Below are positions 35,677 to 43,173 of a DNA stretch of 49,828 nucleotides, in pieces. The stretch lies in the NCBI GenBank assembly GCA_000470535.1, contig CBRG010000112.1, positions 1 through 49,828 of the forward strand, given 5' to 3'. This DNA is from Streptomyces sp. AW19M42. Lineage in GTDB: Bacteria > Actinomycetota > Actinomycetes > Streptomycetales > Streptomycetaceae. Below the pieces are notes generated by a model. The model was not told the origin of the DNA, searched no databases, and saw only the letters and a program-made list of their open reading frames with translations. Within the stretch, counting starts at the first letter, position 1. Each line of letters opens with the position of its first letter. The position numbers and the translations under genes were made by a program.

Positions 35677-36079
35677 CCGTTTCGCCTCCGGCGAGGGGGC
35701 GCAGGGGAACGCCTGGATGGCTGGCGCGGCCTGCAGTTTGATGGCTTGGTCCGCCCGAGGGGGCGGACCACAGTGGTACCCGTTCGTTCTCTGTGAGTGC
35801 CGGTCCTGGTCGCCTCGTCACCCGCGCGGCTCACAGCGCCCCTCCGCCCGGGGCAGAGGACGTTCCTGCCAAGTCCCCGTTCGGCCCTTCCGCCGCGCGC
35901 AGGCTTCCCACGCGTGGTGCTCTTTACGTAGCTCCTAGTCACATTGTGTGGCGTGTGCCGCGTGGTTTTCACCTCCGGGTTGGGCCCGGCTTGCTCCCAG
36001 GTGGCTCTTCGAGCGCAGACCCCAGCCGCCTACCTTCAGCTTCCGGAGGGCCGCGGCTCTCACCGGAAACGGATGGCCC
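35677..36079. promoter_or_regulatory. Divergent control region of NicO and the DUF4331 operon
   Basis: 403 bases between divergent genes; no coding signal. An AT-rich spot around 35930-35950 (TAGCTCCTAGTCACATTGTG) may be a promoter for the rightward operon. No metal-regulator palindrome was recognised. Confidence 0.45.
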
Positions 36080-37750
36080 ATGCAGTCCTGCCGCCCCCGA
36101 TCGAAACGCCCGGCTCGCAGCCTCGAACGAGCGCTCGCAGCCTCTGGAACCCTCGCCTTGGTCAGCGCCATGGCGCTCACCGGCCTGGCGCCCGGCACCA
36201 GCTCCGCTTCCAGCCACCGCGAGGCGCCCCTGACCTCGGGCGACCCGAAGGCCGACAACACCGACGTCTACGCCTTCACCAGCCCCGACAAGCCGGACAC
36301 CGTCACGCTGGTGGCCAACTGGATTCCCTTCGAGGAGCCCAACGGCGGACCGAACTTCTACCCGTTCGCCAACGACGCCCGCTACCACATCAAGATCGAC
36401 GCGAACGGCGACGGCAAGCCCGACACCACCTACACCTGGGCGTTCACCGACCACATCCGGGACGCCGCCGACCAGTTCCTCTACAACACCGGTGTCGTGA
36501 AGAAGCTGGACGACCCGACCCTCAACTTCCGTCAGACGTACACCCTGACGGCAACCGACGCGCACGGCAGCACCAAGACGCTCCTCAAGGACGCGCCGGC
36601 GGCTCCGTCGAACGTGGGTATCGCGTCGATGCCCGACTACGCCTCACTGCGCAAGCAGGCCGTGCTGGACCTGCCGAACGGCGGTCAGACATTCGCCGGG
36701 CAGGCGTCCGACTCGTTCTTCCTGGACCTGCGGATCTTCGACCTCCTGTACGGAGGCAACCTGAAGGAGACCGGGCACAACACGCTCGCCGGTTACAACG
36801 TCAACACCATCGCCCTCCAGGTGCCGAAGAAGGACCTGGCACTCAAGGGCGACGCCACCCGCAACCCCGTGATCGGCGTCTGGTCCACCACTGACCGCAA
36901 GGGCGCGGCCGTCGTCGGTGCCGGTGACAAGGGCGGGGAGTCGTCCTCGGCCGGGGACGCCAAGGGACCGGACAAGGACACCGCACCCGAGCAGGGCAGC
37001 GAGTCAGAGTGGCGTCAGGTCTCACGACTCGGGAACCCGCTGGTCAACGAGGTGGTTGTCCCGCTGAAGTACAAGGACGCCTTCAACGCGCTGAGCCCTG
37101 ACAAGGATGCCTCGGTCACCCCGGTGGTGGACAAGGTCAAGGACCCGATCGTGCCGAAGCTGATCCAGAGCATCTACGGGATCCCTGCGCCGGCGACGCC
37201 GCGCAACGACCTGGTCGAGATCTTCCTCACCGGTATCTGCAAGGCATGCGGCCCCATCAAGGCGGACCTGAACTCCCAGCTGCTGAACGCCGACGTCGAC
37301 AAGTCCGCGTTCGTACCGGCAGAGGAACTGCGTCTCAACATGTCCGTGCCCGTCACGGCCAAGCCCAACCGCCTCGGCGTTCTCGCCAACGACCTGGGCG
37401 GCTTCCCCAACGGCCGCCGGCTCAACGACGACGTCGTCGACATCGAACTCCAGGCCCTCGAAGGCGCCGCCCAGACCGGCAAGATCGTCAAGGGCCTGGC
37501 AGCGGGCGACGCGGTCGACACCCCCTACCGTCAGCCCGGGAACTCGTTCCCCTACGTCGCGCTGCCGAACACCGCAGCCGTCAACCAGGCCGACTCCCTG
37601 CACCCCGACGGCGGCGTCGGAGCGGGCTTCGGCGGCACCGCCTTCGGCGACGGATTCCCCGTCGCGGCCGTCACCGCAGTCGGCGGCGGCGCACTCCTCG
37701 CCTGCGCGGGAGCGCTGGCCCTGCGCCGGCGGCGCGCCAACCAGGCATGA
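36080..37750 (+). CDS. DUF4331 surface protein with C-terminal anchor
   Basis: A 556-residue exported protein of the DUF4331 family (unknown function). A basic N-terminus and hydrophobic stretch (about 22-43, SGTLALVSAMALTGLA) form the signal peptide; the mature part begins SSHREAPLTSGDPKADNTDV, the family signature, followed by FEEPNGGPNFYPFA and later DVVDIELQALEG. The C-terminus has a hydrophobic segment and RRRR tail (about 525-552), as in sortase substrates, but no LPXTG or LAXTG pentapeptide is visible. The ATG at 36080 suits the signal peptide. The stop overlaps the sortase start (ATGA), so it may be that sortase's substrate. Confidence 0.88.
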   Translation: MQSCRPRSKRPARSLERALAASGTLALVSAMALTGLAPGTSSASSHREAPLTSGDPKADNTDVYAFTSPDKPDTVTLVANWIPFEEPNGGPNFYPFANDARYHIKIDANGDGKPDTTYTWAFTDHIRDAADQFLYNTGVVKKLDDPTLNFRQTYTLTATDAHGSTKTLLKDAPAAPSNVGIASMPDYASLRKQAVLDLPNGGQTFAGQASDSFFLDLRIFDLLYGGNLKETGHNTLAGYNVNTIALQVPKKDLALKGDATRNPVIGVWSTTDRKGAAVVGAGDKGGESSSAGDAKGPDKDTAPEQGSESEWRQVSRLGNPLVNEVVVPLKYKDAFNALSPDKDASVTPVVDKVKDPIVPKLIQSIYGIPAPATPRNDLVEIFLTGICKACGPIKADLNSQLLNADVDKSAFVPAEELRLNMSVPVTAKPNRLGVLANDLGGFPNGRRLNDDVVDIELQALEGAAQTGKIVKGLAAGDAVDTPYRQPGNSFPYVALPNTAAVNQADSLHPDGGVGAGFGGTAFGDGFPVAAVTAVGGGALLACAGALALRRRRANQA

Positions 37751-38442
37751 CAGGCTCCGCCACCACAGGTCGCCCGCCCTCGAACTTTGAGGGCGGGCGA
37801 CCGCGGCGCAACCAGGGACACCACCCGAAGCGCCGCCGCCGCATCATCGCAGCGGTCGCCGTCGCCACGGGGATCGGGCTCGGCGGCGCCGGTACCTGGG
37901 TCCTGCTCGATCCGACAACCCACGCTGTCAGGGACATCGACATAGGAGAGGTCCCTGTCCAGCCGGGGTCGGACAACACCATCACTGAAACCGCACCCGC
38001 GGCGCCGCCCCAGCGGATACGCATAGCCTCGATCGGCCTCGACAAGCCACTCACCGGCCTCCGCGTCCAGCAGGACGGCAGGCTCGCCGCACCGGGGGAT
38101 CCTGCGGATGTCGGATGGTGGAGCGACGGCCCGCGTCCCGGCGACCCGGGCGCGGCGGTCTTCGTCGGGCACGTCGACTCCGCCACCGGACCAGCAGCCT
38201 TCTACGGACTGTCCTCCCTGCGTCCGGGTGACCGGATAACCATCCGAAGCGACAACGGCAGGGAACTTGCTTTCACTGTCCGTGCGCTGCGGAGTTACGA
38301 GAAGGACGCCTTCCCCGACAGCCAGGTCTACGCCACCACCGGTCCACCGGCACTAAGGCTAATCACCTGCGGCGGCACCTACGACCGGACGCAGGGCGAG
38401 TACCTCGACAACCTCGTCGTCTACGCCACCCTTGCCCGCTGA
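37747..38442 (+). CDS. Class F sortase
   Basis: A 231-residue membrane transpeptidase. A basic stop and one membrane segment (about 33-55) anchor it, then a disordered linker (56-88). The catalytic triad residues are His142 (VGHVDS), Cys208 (LITCGG) and Arg214 (YDRTQGE), in the TLxTC order of sortases; the late Cys-Gly-Gly and EYLDNLVV are typical of class F. Translationally coupled to the DUF4331 gene. A 14-bp stem hairpin lies within codons 8-19, an unusual place. Its substrate motif is not known; class F sortases are reported to accept LPXTG-like signals, which DUF4331 here lacks. Confidence 0.88.
   Translation: MTGSATTGRPPSNFEGGRPRRNQGHHPKRRRRIIAAVAVATGIGLGGAGTWVLLDPTTHAVRDIDIGEVPVQPGSDNTITETAPAAPPQRIRIASIGLDKPLTGLRVQQDGRLAAPGDPADVGWWSDGPRPGDPGAAVFVGHVDSATGPAAFYGLSSLRPGDRITIRSDNGRELAFTVRALRSYEKDAFPDSQVYATTGPPALRLITCGGTYDRTQGEYLDNLVVYATLAR
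37768..37802 (+). promoter_or_regulatory. 14-bp perfect hairpin inside the sortase 5' coding region
   Basis: GGTCGCCCGCCCTC pairs exactly with GAGGGCGGGCGACC around the 7-base loop GAACTTT. No T-tract follows. It lies 22 bases downstream of the sortase start and could damp or gate sortase translation or transcription relative to DUF4331. Confidence 0.7.
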
Positions 38443-38482
38443 CCACCGGGCCCGGCCACACCCCTAAGAGCGGGAAGAGACC

Positions 38483-39823
38483 ATGCAACTGCGCCAACTG
38501 CCCACGCTTCGAGGCTTCCTGCTGGCCGCCACGGTGGTCATCGTTCTCGCCGCGGCTCTGTTCCTCGCCGGCGGACTGGGGCTTTCCCCGTGGTCCGTAT
38601 CGCAGAGCGCCCCGAGCACCCCTGAAGCCAGCGCTGGACGAGGCCCCGCCACCGGTGCCGACCCGCTGGCTGCCGACATCAGCACGCTCCAGGACCGCGC
38701 ACGGCGCAATCCTCGCGATCCCATCGCGCTCGGCACACTCGGCCTGAACTACGTCCAGCAGGCGAAGATCACTGCCGACCCGACGTACTACCCCAAGGCC
38801 GAAGAAGTCCTCAAGCGTTCACTCACGCTGGACAGCACGGACAACTTCGCCGCGATGGGCGGCATGGCCGCACTCGAGGCAGCCCGGCACAACTTCTCCC
38901 AGGGACTGTCCTGGGCCAAGCGGGCTGTCGCCGTCAACCCGTACAACGCCACGCTCTACGGGACGCTGGCCGACGCCTACACACAGCTGGGCCGCTACTC
39001 CGAAGCTGCCGACGCCGTGCAGAAGATGGTCGACCTCAAACCAGGCACGCCGTCCCTTGCCCGCGCCTCCTACGCCGCGGAACTGCGGGGAGACACCACC
39101 ACGGCGCGCACCGACATGCAACGAGCCCTGCAGAGCGCCGGCAGTCCGGCGGACCGGGCATTCGCCCGCTACTACCTCAGTGAGATGGCCTTCAACAACG
39201 GCGACGCACACCAGGCGCTCACCGACGCCGAAGAGGGTCTGCGTGCCGTCCCCAACGACGCCCCACTGCTTCAGATCAAAGCCAGGGCCGAGGCCGCCCT
39301 CGGAAAGAACACCGAAGCCCTCACTGACCTCGCCCGGGCCGGACAGCACCTGCCTCTACCCGAATACGTGCTCCAACTCGGCGAGCTCTACCAGTCACTC
39401 GGCCGCACGAAGGAAGCAGACCAGCAGTACGACATCTTCCGCGCCGAACAGAAACTCTTCGCGGCCAACGGCGTCACACTCGACTCCGACGCCGCCCTCT
39501 TCGAAGCCGACCACGGAGACCACAAACAAGCGCTCGCCCTTGCCCGCAAAAGCCTGAAGAGCCGGCCCTTCCTCGACTCCCAGGACGCCCTCGCCTGGGC
39601 CCTCCACACCAACGGCCAGGACGAAGAAGCGCTCACCGTCTCGGACAAGGCACTTGCACTGGGCACCCGCAACGCACTCTTCCACTACCACCGCGGCATG
39701 ATCCAGCAATCCCTCGGCAACACCGACGCCGCCCGCGACGACCTCACCAAGGCTCTTTCGATCAACCCGCACTTCAACCCACTGCACGCGCCCAAGGCGC
39801 GAGCCACTCTGCCCGCCAGGTGA
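38483..39823 (+). CDS. Membrane-anchored TPR protein
   Basis: A 446-residue protein with one N-terminal membrane segment (about 10-33), a Ser/Pro-rich linker (35-60) and an array of tetratricopeptide repeats from about 62 to 435, for example DPIALGTLGLNYVQQAK, YGTLADAYTQLGRYSEAADA, PLPEYVLQLGELYQSLGRTK and ALFHYHRGMIQQSLGNTDAA. TPRs form protein-binding superhelices; this one would face outward if the N-terminus is a signal anchor. It starts 40 bases after the sortase gene in the same orientation and is probably the last gene of the DUF4331 operon. Likely scaffold for surface assembly. Confidence 0.88.
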   Translation: MQLRQLPTLRGFLLAATVVIVLAAALFLAGGLGLSPWSVSQSAPSTPEASAGRGPATGADPLAADISTLQDRARRNPRDPIALGTLGLNYVQQAKITADPTYYPKAEEVLKRSLTLDSTDNFAAMGGMAALEAARHNFSQGLSWAKRAVAVNPYNATLYGTLADAYTQLGRYSEAADAVQKMVDLKPGTPSLARASYAAELRGDTTTARTDMQRALQSAGSPADRAFARYYLSEMAFNNGDAHQALTDAEEGLRAVPNDAPLLQIKARAEAALGKNTEALTDLARAGQHLPLPEYVLQLGELYQSLGRTKEADQQYDIFRAEQKLFAANGVTLDSDAALFEADHGDHKQALALARKSLKSRPFLDSQDALAWALHTNGQDEEALTVSDKALALGTRNALFHYHRGMIQQSLGNTDAARDDLTKALSINPHFNPLHAPKARATLPAR

Positions 39824-39908
39824 ACCGCCGCACGCACCAGGCCGGAGAGATCCCGGAACACGCCGGTCGACCGCAGCCGGCACGGCAGGTAAGCGACGGG
39901 CTCGGTGC

Positions 39909-40295
39909 TCAGCGCGCTAAGAGGTCCTGGTGAGCGGCCCATTCACGCCTGAGATAGCGAAGGTCACCGTAGATGACCGACCAGTCGTCCTCGGCCGACA
40001 GATCTGTGATCTCGTGATCAGCCCACGACGGGGCCGAAGGCCCGTGGAAGGCGAGCGCGGTGCCATGCAGCGCATCGTACGAGCGGACGAGCGAGGCCGC
40101 GAACTGTGCATCGGCGACCAGATCAGGGCGGACGAATCCGTCTGTACAGGCGAGCTGGGCCACGTCGAGTAACGCAGCAGCAGTGAGTATCGCCGTCCGG
40201 CGCTCGATCGACGCCCCTGTCAACGACCGGGCACTTGCCTTCCCTGCCAGCGTGAGCGCCGCCCCGAACACCAGAGACCACGCCGGCCCCGTCAT
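39909..40295 (-). CDS. Hypothetical protein
   Basis: A 128-residue, mostly helical protein with one moderately hydrophobic N-terminal helix (MTGPAWSLVFGAALTLAGKA), a mid region TAAALLDVAQLACTDGFVRP and an aromatic acidic end (DDWSVIYGDLRYLRREWAAH). GGAGGAAGG precedes the ATG at 40295 at a good distance, which favours this start over the longer open frame. It stands alone on the minus strand between the TPR operon and the integration module. No known family recognised. Confidence 0.55.
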   Translation of the reverse strand: MTGPAWSLVFGAALTLAGKASARSLTGASIERRTAILTAAALLDVAQLACTDGFVRPDLVADAQFAASLVRSYDALHGTALAFHGPSAPSWADHEITDLSAEDDWSVIYGDLRYLRREWAAHQDLLAR

Positions 40296-40389
40296 TTCGG
40301 GCCTTCCTCCGGGATAGGTGATCCGTCTCCCACATCCCCCGGGCCCCACGTCTTCCCCGCGTGACAGCACTGGCCTATCGAACCAGGCA

Positions 40390-40695
40390 ATGACGCAATT
40401 TGACCAGACCGGACTCATGACCGAATTCCCCGTCCAACCTGGAACCCACTTCTGGATGGCCACCTCCCTCGGCGCACTCGACGAGGACACCGAGGCGACG
40501 GCCCGGCTCCGCGAGACGCTGCTGGCCTTCCTCGCCGAGAACCGCAGCTTCGTCGCGACGGCCCGCCGCGTCCACCTGCACAAGAACACGGTCAAATACC
40601 GCGTGGACACGGCCGTTCAGGCGCGTGGGCGTTCACTGGACGAGGACCGCCTCGAACTCGAACTGGCCTGGTCGCGAGCCGCCGCCTGGGCGTGA
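40390..40695 (+). pseudogene. C-terminal fragment of a PucR-family regulator
   Basis: 101 residues containing the PucR C-terminal HTH: LRETLLAFLAENRSFVATAR, then RVHLHKNTVKYRVDTA and LEDRLELELAW-like ending. PucR regulators are normally 350-550 residues with upstream ligand and GGDEF-like domains, all missing here. The reading ends where the XRE reading begins in another frame, a recombination junction. Could still be expressed as a small DNA-binding domain. Confidence 0.7.
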
Positions 40696-41230
40696 GGAGA
40701 TCGGCTACCCAATCCCCCGGAACGTGATCGCCAACATGGAGTCCGGTCGCCGCGCCGTCCTGCCTCTGGTCGAAGTCATGGTCCTCGCGAAAGCGCTGCG
40801 TGTGTCCCCGATCAGCCTGATCTACCCAGTCGGCTACATCACCGAAGTGCGCGAACTCCCATACAGAGAACCGCAACCGACCTGGGACGCCTTGCAGTGG
40901 TTCAACGGGCTCTCTCCGGCCGAGGACGCCACCGATTACATGCTCGACCACTTCCTGGCCCACGACCTCGAACTCCGCTCGGCCATGGCCGCCGTGGAGA
41001 GTGAGAACTACGAACGCTGGAAGATGAAGACCGCCGCCAACCGTGTTCAACGGGAAGCGGCCGAACGCGCCTTGGACCGCTACGCCGACCAGGCCGCCAG
41101 AGCCAAATTCGAGTTGCTCAAGCACCGCGAGGCCATTCGCGAACGCGGCGGCACGCCACCGCACCTACCCTCACCGCTCGCCGACGTCGACCCACTCGAT
41201 ACCGACACCACAGAGGAGAACGATCTTTGA
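40694..41230 (+). pseudogene. N-terminally truncated XRE repressor of the element
   Basis: The reading IGYPIPRNVIANMESGRRAV, then VMVLAKALRVSPISLIYPVG is the second half of the XRE helix-turn-helix used by repressors of actinomycete integrative elements; the first helices (about 25 residues) are gone, replaced by the PucR-derived sequence. The rest of the protein (178 codons in all, ending TEENDL) is intact and helical, with a basic coiled region. A start inside PucR (40625) or at a GTG/ATG after 40720 is possible. It overlaps the integrase start by TTGA. Confidence 0.7.
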
Positions 41231-42840
41231 AGGGCTCCACCTACCGACGCTGCTCCTGCCGTGACCCGAAGACCGGCAAGGAGCTCGGCACGGCCTGCCC
41301 CAAGCGCAACAGCAGGAGTCACTGCACGTACTCCGCACGTCAGGAGTTGCCACCACGGGAGGACGGCAGCCGGAGGTCGTTCGGGCGCGGTGGCTTCGAA
41401 AGCCGCAAGGCCGCCCAGGCTGACCTCGACCACGTTCGCGCTCTCCTGTGCCTGGCCGAGTCGGACGACCCCGAGGGCACCGAGCTGATCGCCGCCATGC
41501 TGGCGGAAGTCAGCAGCGAGAGGTCTCCCCTGCCGGACGTCGAAGAGACGAAGAGGCGCCTCAACGCCGGCCAGGACCTCATCGGCAGCCTTACCGTGAG
41601 CGAGTGGCTCGACCGGTGGCTGGCGGGCAAGCGTATATGGAAGTCCGGGCTGAATCGCTACGAGACCGACATCCGCGTGCACTTGAAGCCACGCATCGGG
41701 GCACGGCGTCTCGACCGGCTGCGTGTCAGCCACCTCAGCGAGATGTTCACGGACATTCGCGAGGCCAACGCCCAGATCCTGGAGCAGAACGCCCAACGGC
41801 GCTCCGCGATAGATGATTTGGCGACGGTACCGTGGAAGGGCTCAGAGAACCGCGCCCGTCGGAAGGCGATGAAGGCTGCGATCGACGCCATGCCGCCCTT
41901 CCGCCGCATAACCGGGCCCGCCACACGCCAGCACATCAAGGCCACGCTCCGCGCCTCTCTGAACGAAGCGATCGGGCAGCAGATCCTCCTCTTCAACCCG
42001 GCCGGCCACGTCGAGATCGACCCCGTGCGCAAGCCCAAAGCCCTGGTGTGGACGGACGAGCGAGTCGCCAAGTGGGAGCAGACCGGCGAGAAGCCGTCGC
42101 CCGTGATGGTCTGGACGCCCGAGCAGACGGGCGCGTTCCTCGACTTCGTCTCCGCGGACCGGCTGTACGCCATGTGGCACCTGATCGCCTTCCGCGGGCT
42201 GCGCCGAGGGGACGCGTGCGGACAGCCGTGGTCCGAGACGAATCTCGACACCCACTTCCTCACCGTCTCCACGCAGCTTGTGCAGGACGGCTGGGAGGTC
42301 GAGGCGTCCGAGCCGAAGACCGACAGCGGCTACCGCGTGGTCGCACTCGACGACGACACCGTCGGCGTCCTTGAGCGACACCGCAAGCAGCAAGACGCGG
42401 ACCGCGAGGAGTGGGGCTCGGCCTGGGTGGAGACAGACCACGTGTTCACCCAGGAGAACGGCACCTGGCTCCACCCAGGCAAAGTGACCGATCTCTTCGA
42501 ACGTCTCGTCTCCACCTCTGGACTTCCCCCGATCCGGTTGCACGACCTCCGCCACGGCGCGGCCACGCTCATGCTCGCCGGCGGCATCGACGTCAAGATC
42601 GTCTCCGACACCCTTGGCCACAGTGACACCCGGATCACGCGGGACATCTATCAGAGCGTTCTACCCCACGTCGGGAAGAACGCGGCCGAGGCCACCGCCA
42701 AGCTGGTCCCTCTCCAGCGCAGGGCCGAGGCAGAGCAGGCCGCTCGCAGGGCCGCGAAGGCTGCCAAGAAGGCGAAGGCCAAGGCGAAAGCCCAGGCCGC
42801 GGCCAAGAAGAAGGGCAAAGCCAAACGGCCCAAGAAGTAG
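41227..42840 (+). CDS. int: Tyrosine-recombinase integrase
   Basis: A 537-residue phage-type integrase that would insert the island at tRNA-Thr. The N-terminal arm-binding region starts STYRRCSCRDPKTGKELG, followed by a core-binding domain (SLTVSEWLDRWLAGKR). The catalytic domain has the first Arg in FRGLRRGDACG (about residue 323), HDLRHGAATL (His439, Arg442), LGHSD (about His464) and the nucleophile Tyr in RDIYQSV (about 475). A long Ala/Lys-rich tail (AAKAAKKAKAKAKAQA) ends it. A TTG start overlaps the XRE stop. The stop is 139 bases from the att core in tRNA-Thr. All catalytic residues appear intact. Confidence 0.93.
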   Translation: MKGSTYRRCSCRDPKTGKELGTACPKRNSRSHCTYSARQELPPREDGSRRSFGRGGFESRKAAQADLDHVRALLCLAESDDPEGTELIAAMLAEVSSERSPLPDVEETKRRLNAGQDLIGSLTVSEWLDRWLAGKRIWKSGLNRYETDIRVHLKPRIGARRLDRLRVSHLSEMFTDIREANAQILEQNAQRRSAIDDLATVPWKGSENRARRKAMKAAIDAMPPFRRITGPATRQHIKATLRASLNEAIGQQILLFNPAGHVEIDPVRKPKALVWTDERVAKWEQTGEKPSPVMVWTPEQTGAFLDFVSADRLYAMWHLIAFRGLRRGDACGQPWSETNLDTHFLTVSTQLVQDGWEVEASEPKTDSGYRVVALDDDTVGVLERHRKQQDADREEWGSAWVETDHVFTQENGTWLHPGKVTDLFERLVSTSGLPPIRLHDLRHGAATLMLAGGIDVKIVSDTLGHSDTRITRDIYQSVLPHVGKNAAEATAKLVPLQRRAEAEQAARRAAKAAKKAKAKAKAQAAAKKKGKAKRPKK

Positions 42841-42856
42841 ATCGCTGAGCCGCTCC

Positions 42857-42876
42857 GCTCACGCATCGCTCACGCA
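42857..42876 (+). repeat. Two GCTCACGCA repeats, right integrase arm site
   Basis: Copies at 42857 and 42868, 11-base spacing, 104 bases from the att core; matched by copies at 24711 and 24722 on the left end, so that joining the ends would produce an attP with paired arms. Confidence 0.7.
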
Positions 42877-42940
42877 AGCTCGTCCACGGCGTCCCCGCCG
42901 TGCGGCTCCCCGTGCCCGATTCCGCCTCGGAAAAAGCAAA

Positions 42941-42973
42941 AGCCCCAGGTCACGGCGAGTGAGTCCTGAGGCT
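42941..42973 (-). terminator. tRNA-Thr terminator
   Basis: AGCCCCAGG pairs with CCTGAGGCT (one G-T pair) and is followed on the minus strand by a T-rich run. It lies 8 bases past the tRNA 3' end. Confidence 0.75.
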
Positions 42974-42979
42974 TCCACA

Positions 42980-43022
42980 GAGCCGCCTTCGGGATTCGAA
43001 CCCGAGACCTACGCATTACGAG
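42980..43022 (-). other. attR: 43-bp core within tRNA-Thr
   Basis: Identical to 24550-24592. It spans the tRNA 3' end through the anticodon loop, so the tRNA remains whole after integration. The integrase gene lies on the island side. Confidence 0.9.
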
Positions 43023-43054
43023 TGCGTTGCTCTGGCCAACTGAGCTAAGGCGGC
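42981..43054 (-). tRNA. tRNA-Thr (anticodon CGU)
   Basis: A 74-base cloverleaf on the minus strand. Acceptor stem GCCGCCT/AGGCGGC, D stem GCTC/GAGC, anticodon stem ACGCA/TGCGT with loop CTCGTAA (anticodon CGT), T arm TCGGG/CCCGA with loop TTCGAAT. CCA is not encoded. It is the island's integration site. Confidence 0.95.
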
Positions 43055-43173
43055 ACGCGCTGCCACACCATGGTGCGATCAGCAGCGGGCCCAAGTCTAC
43101 ACAGTTTCCGAGGGTGCTCCGTACCGCCCTGGCACCAGGGCGCAGGCGCAGGTCAGCGGCGTGGTGGGTGGGG

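Larger units (their letters stand above)
24550..43022. mobile_element. 18.4-kb genomic island integrated in tRNA-Thr(CGU)
   Basis: Bounded by the 43-base att copies at 24550-24592 and 42980-43022. The intact tRNA is at the right end, with the integrase gene and a (truncated) XRE repressor next to it, the standard layout of actinomycete integrative elements. Candidate arm-type repeats lie 104 bases inside the right core and 119 bases inside the left core. No TraB/FtsK-like translocase, relaxase or replication initiator is visible, so it probably cannot transfer alone. Cargo spans 25.0-40.3 kb. Confidence 0.85.
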
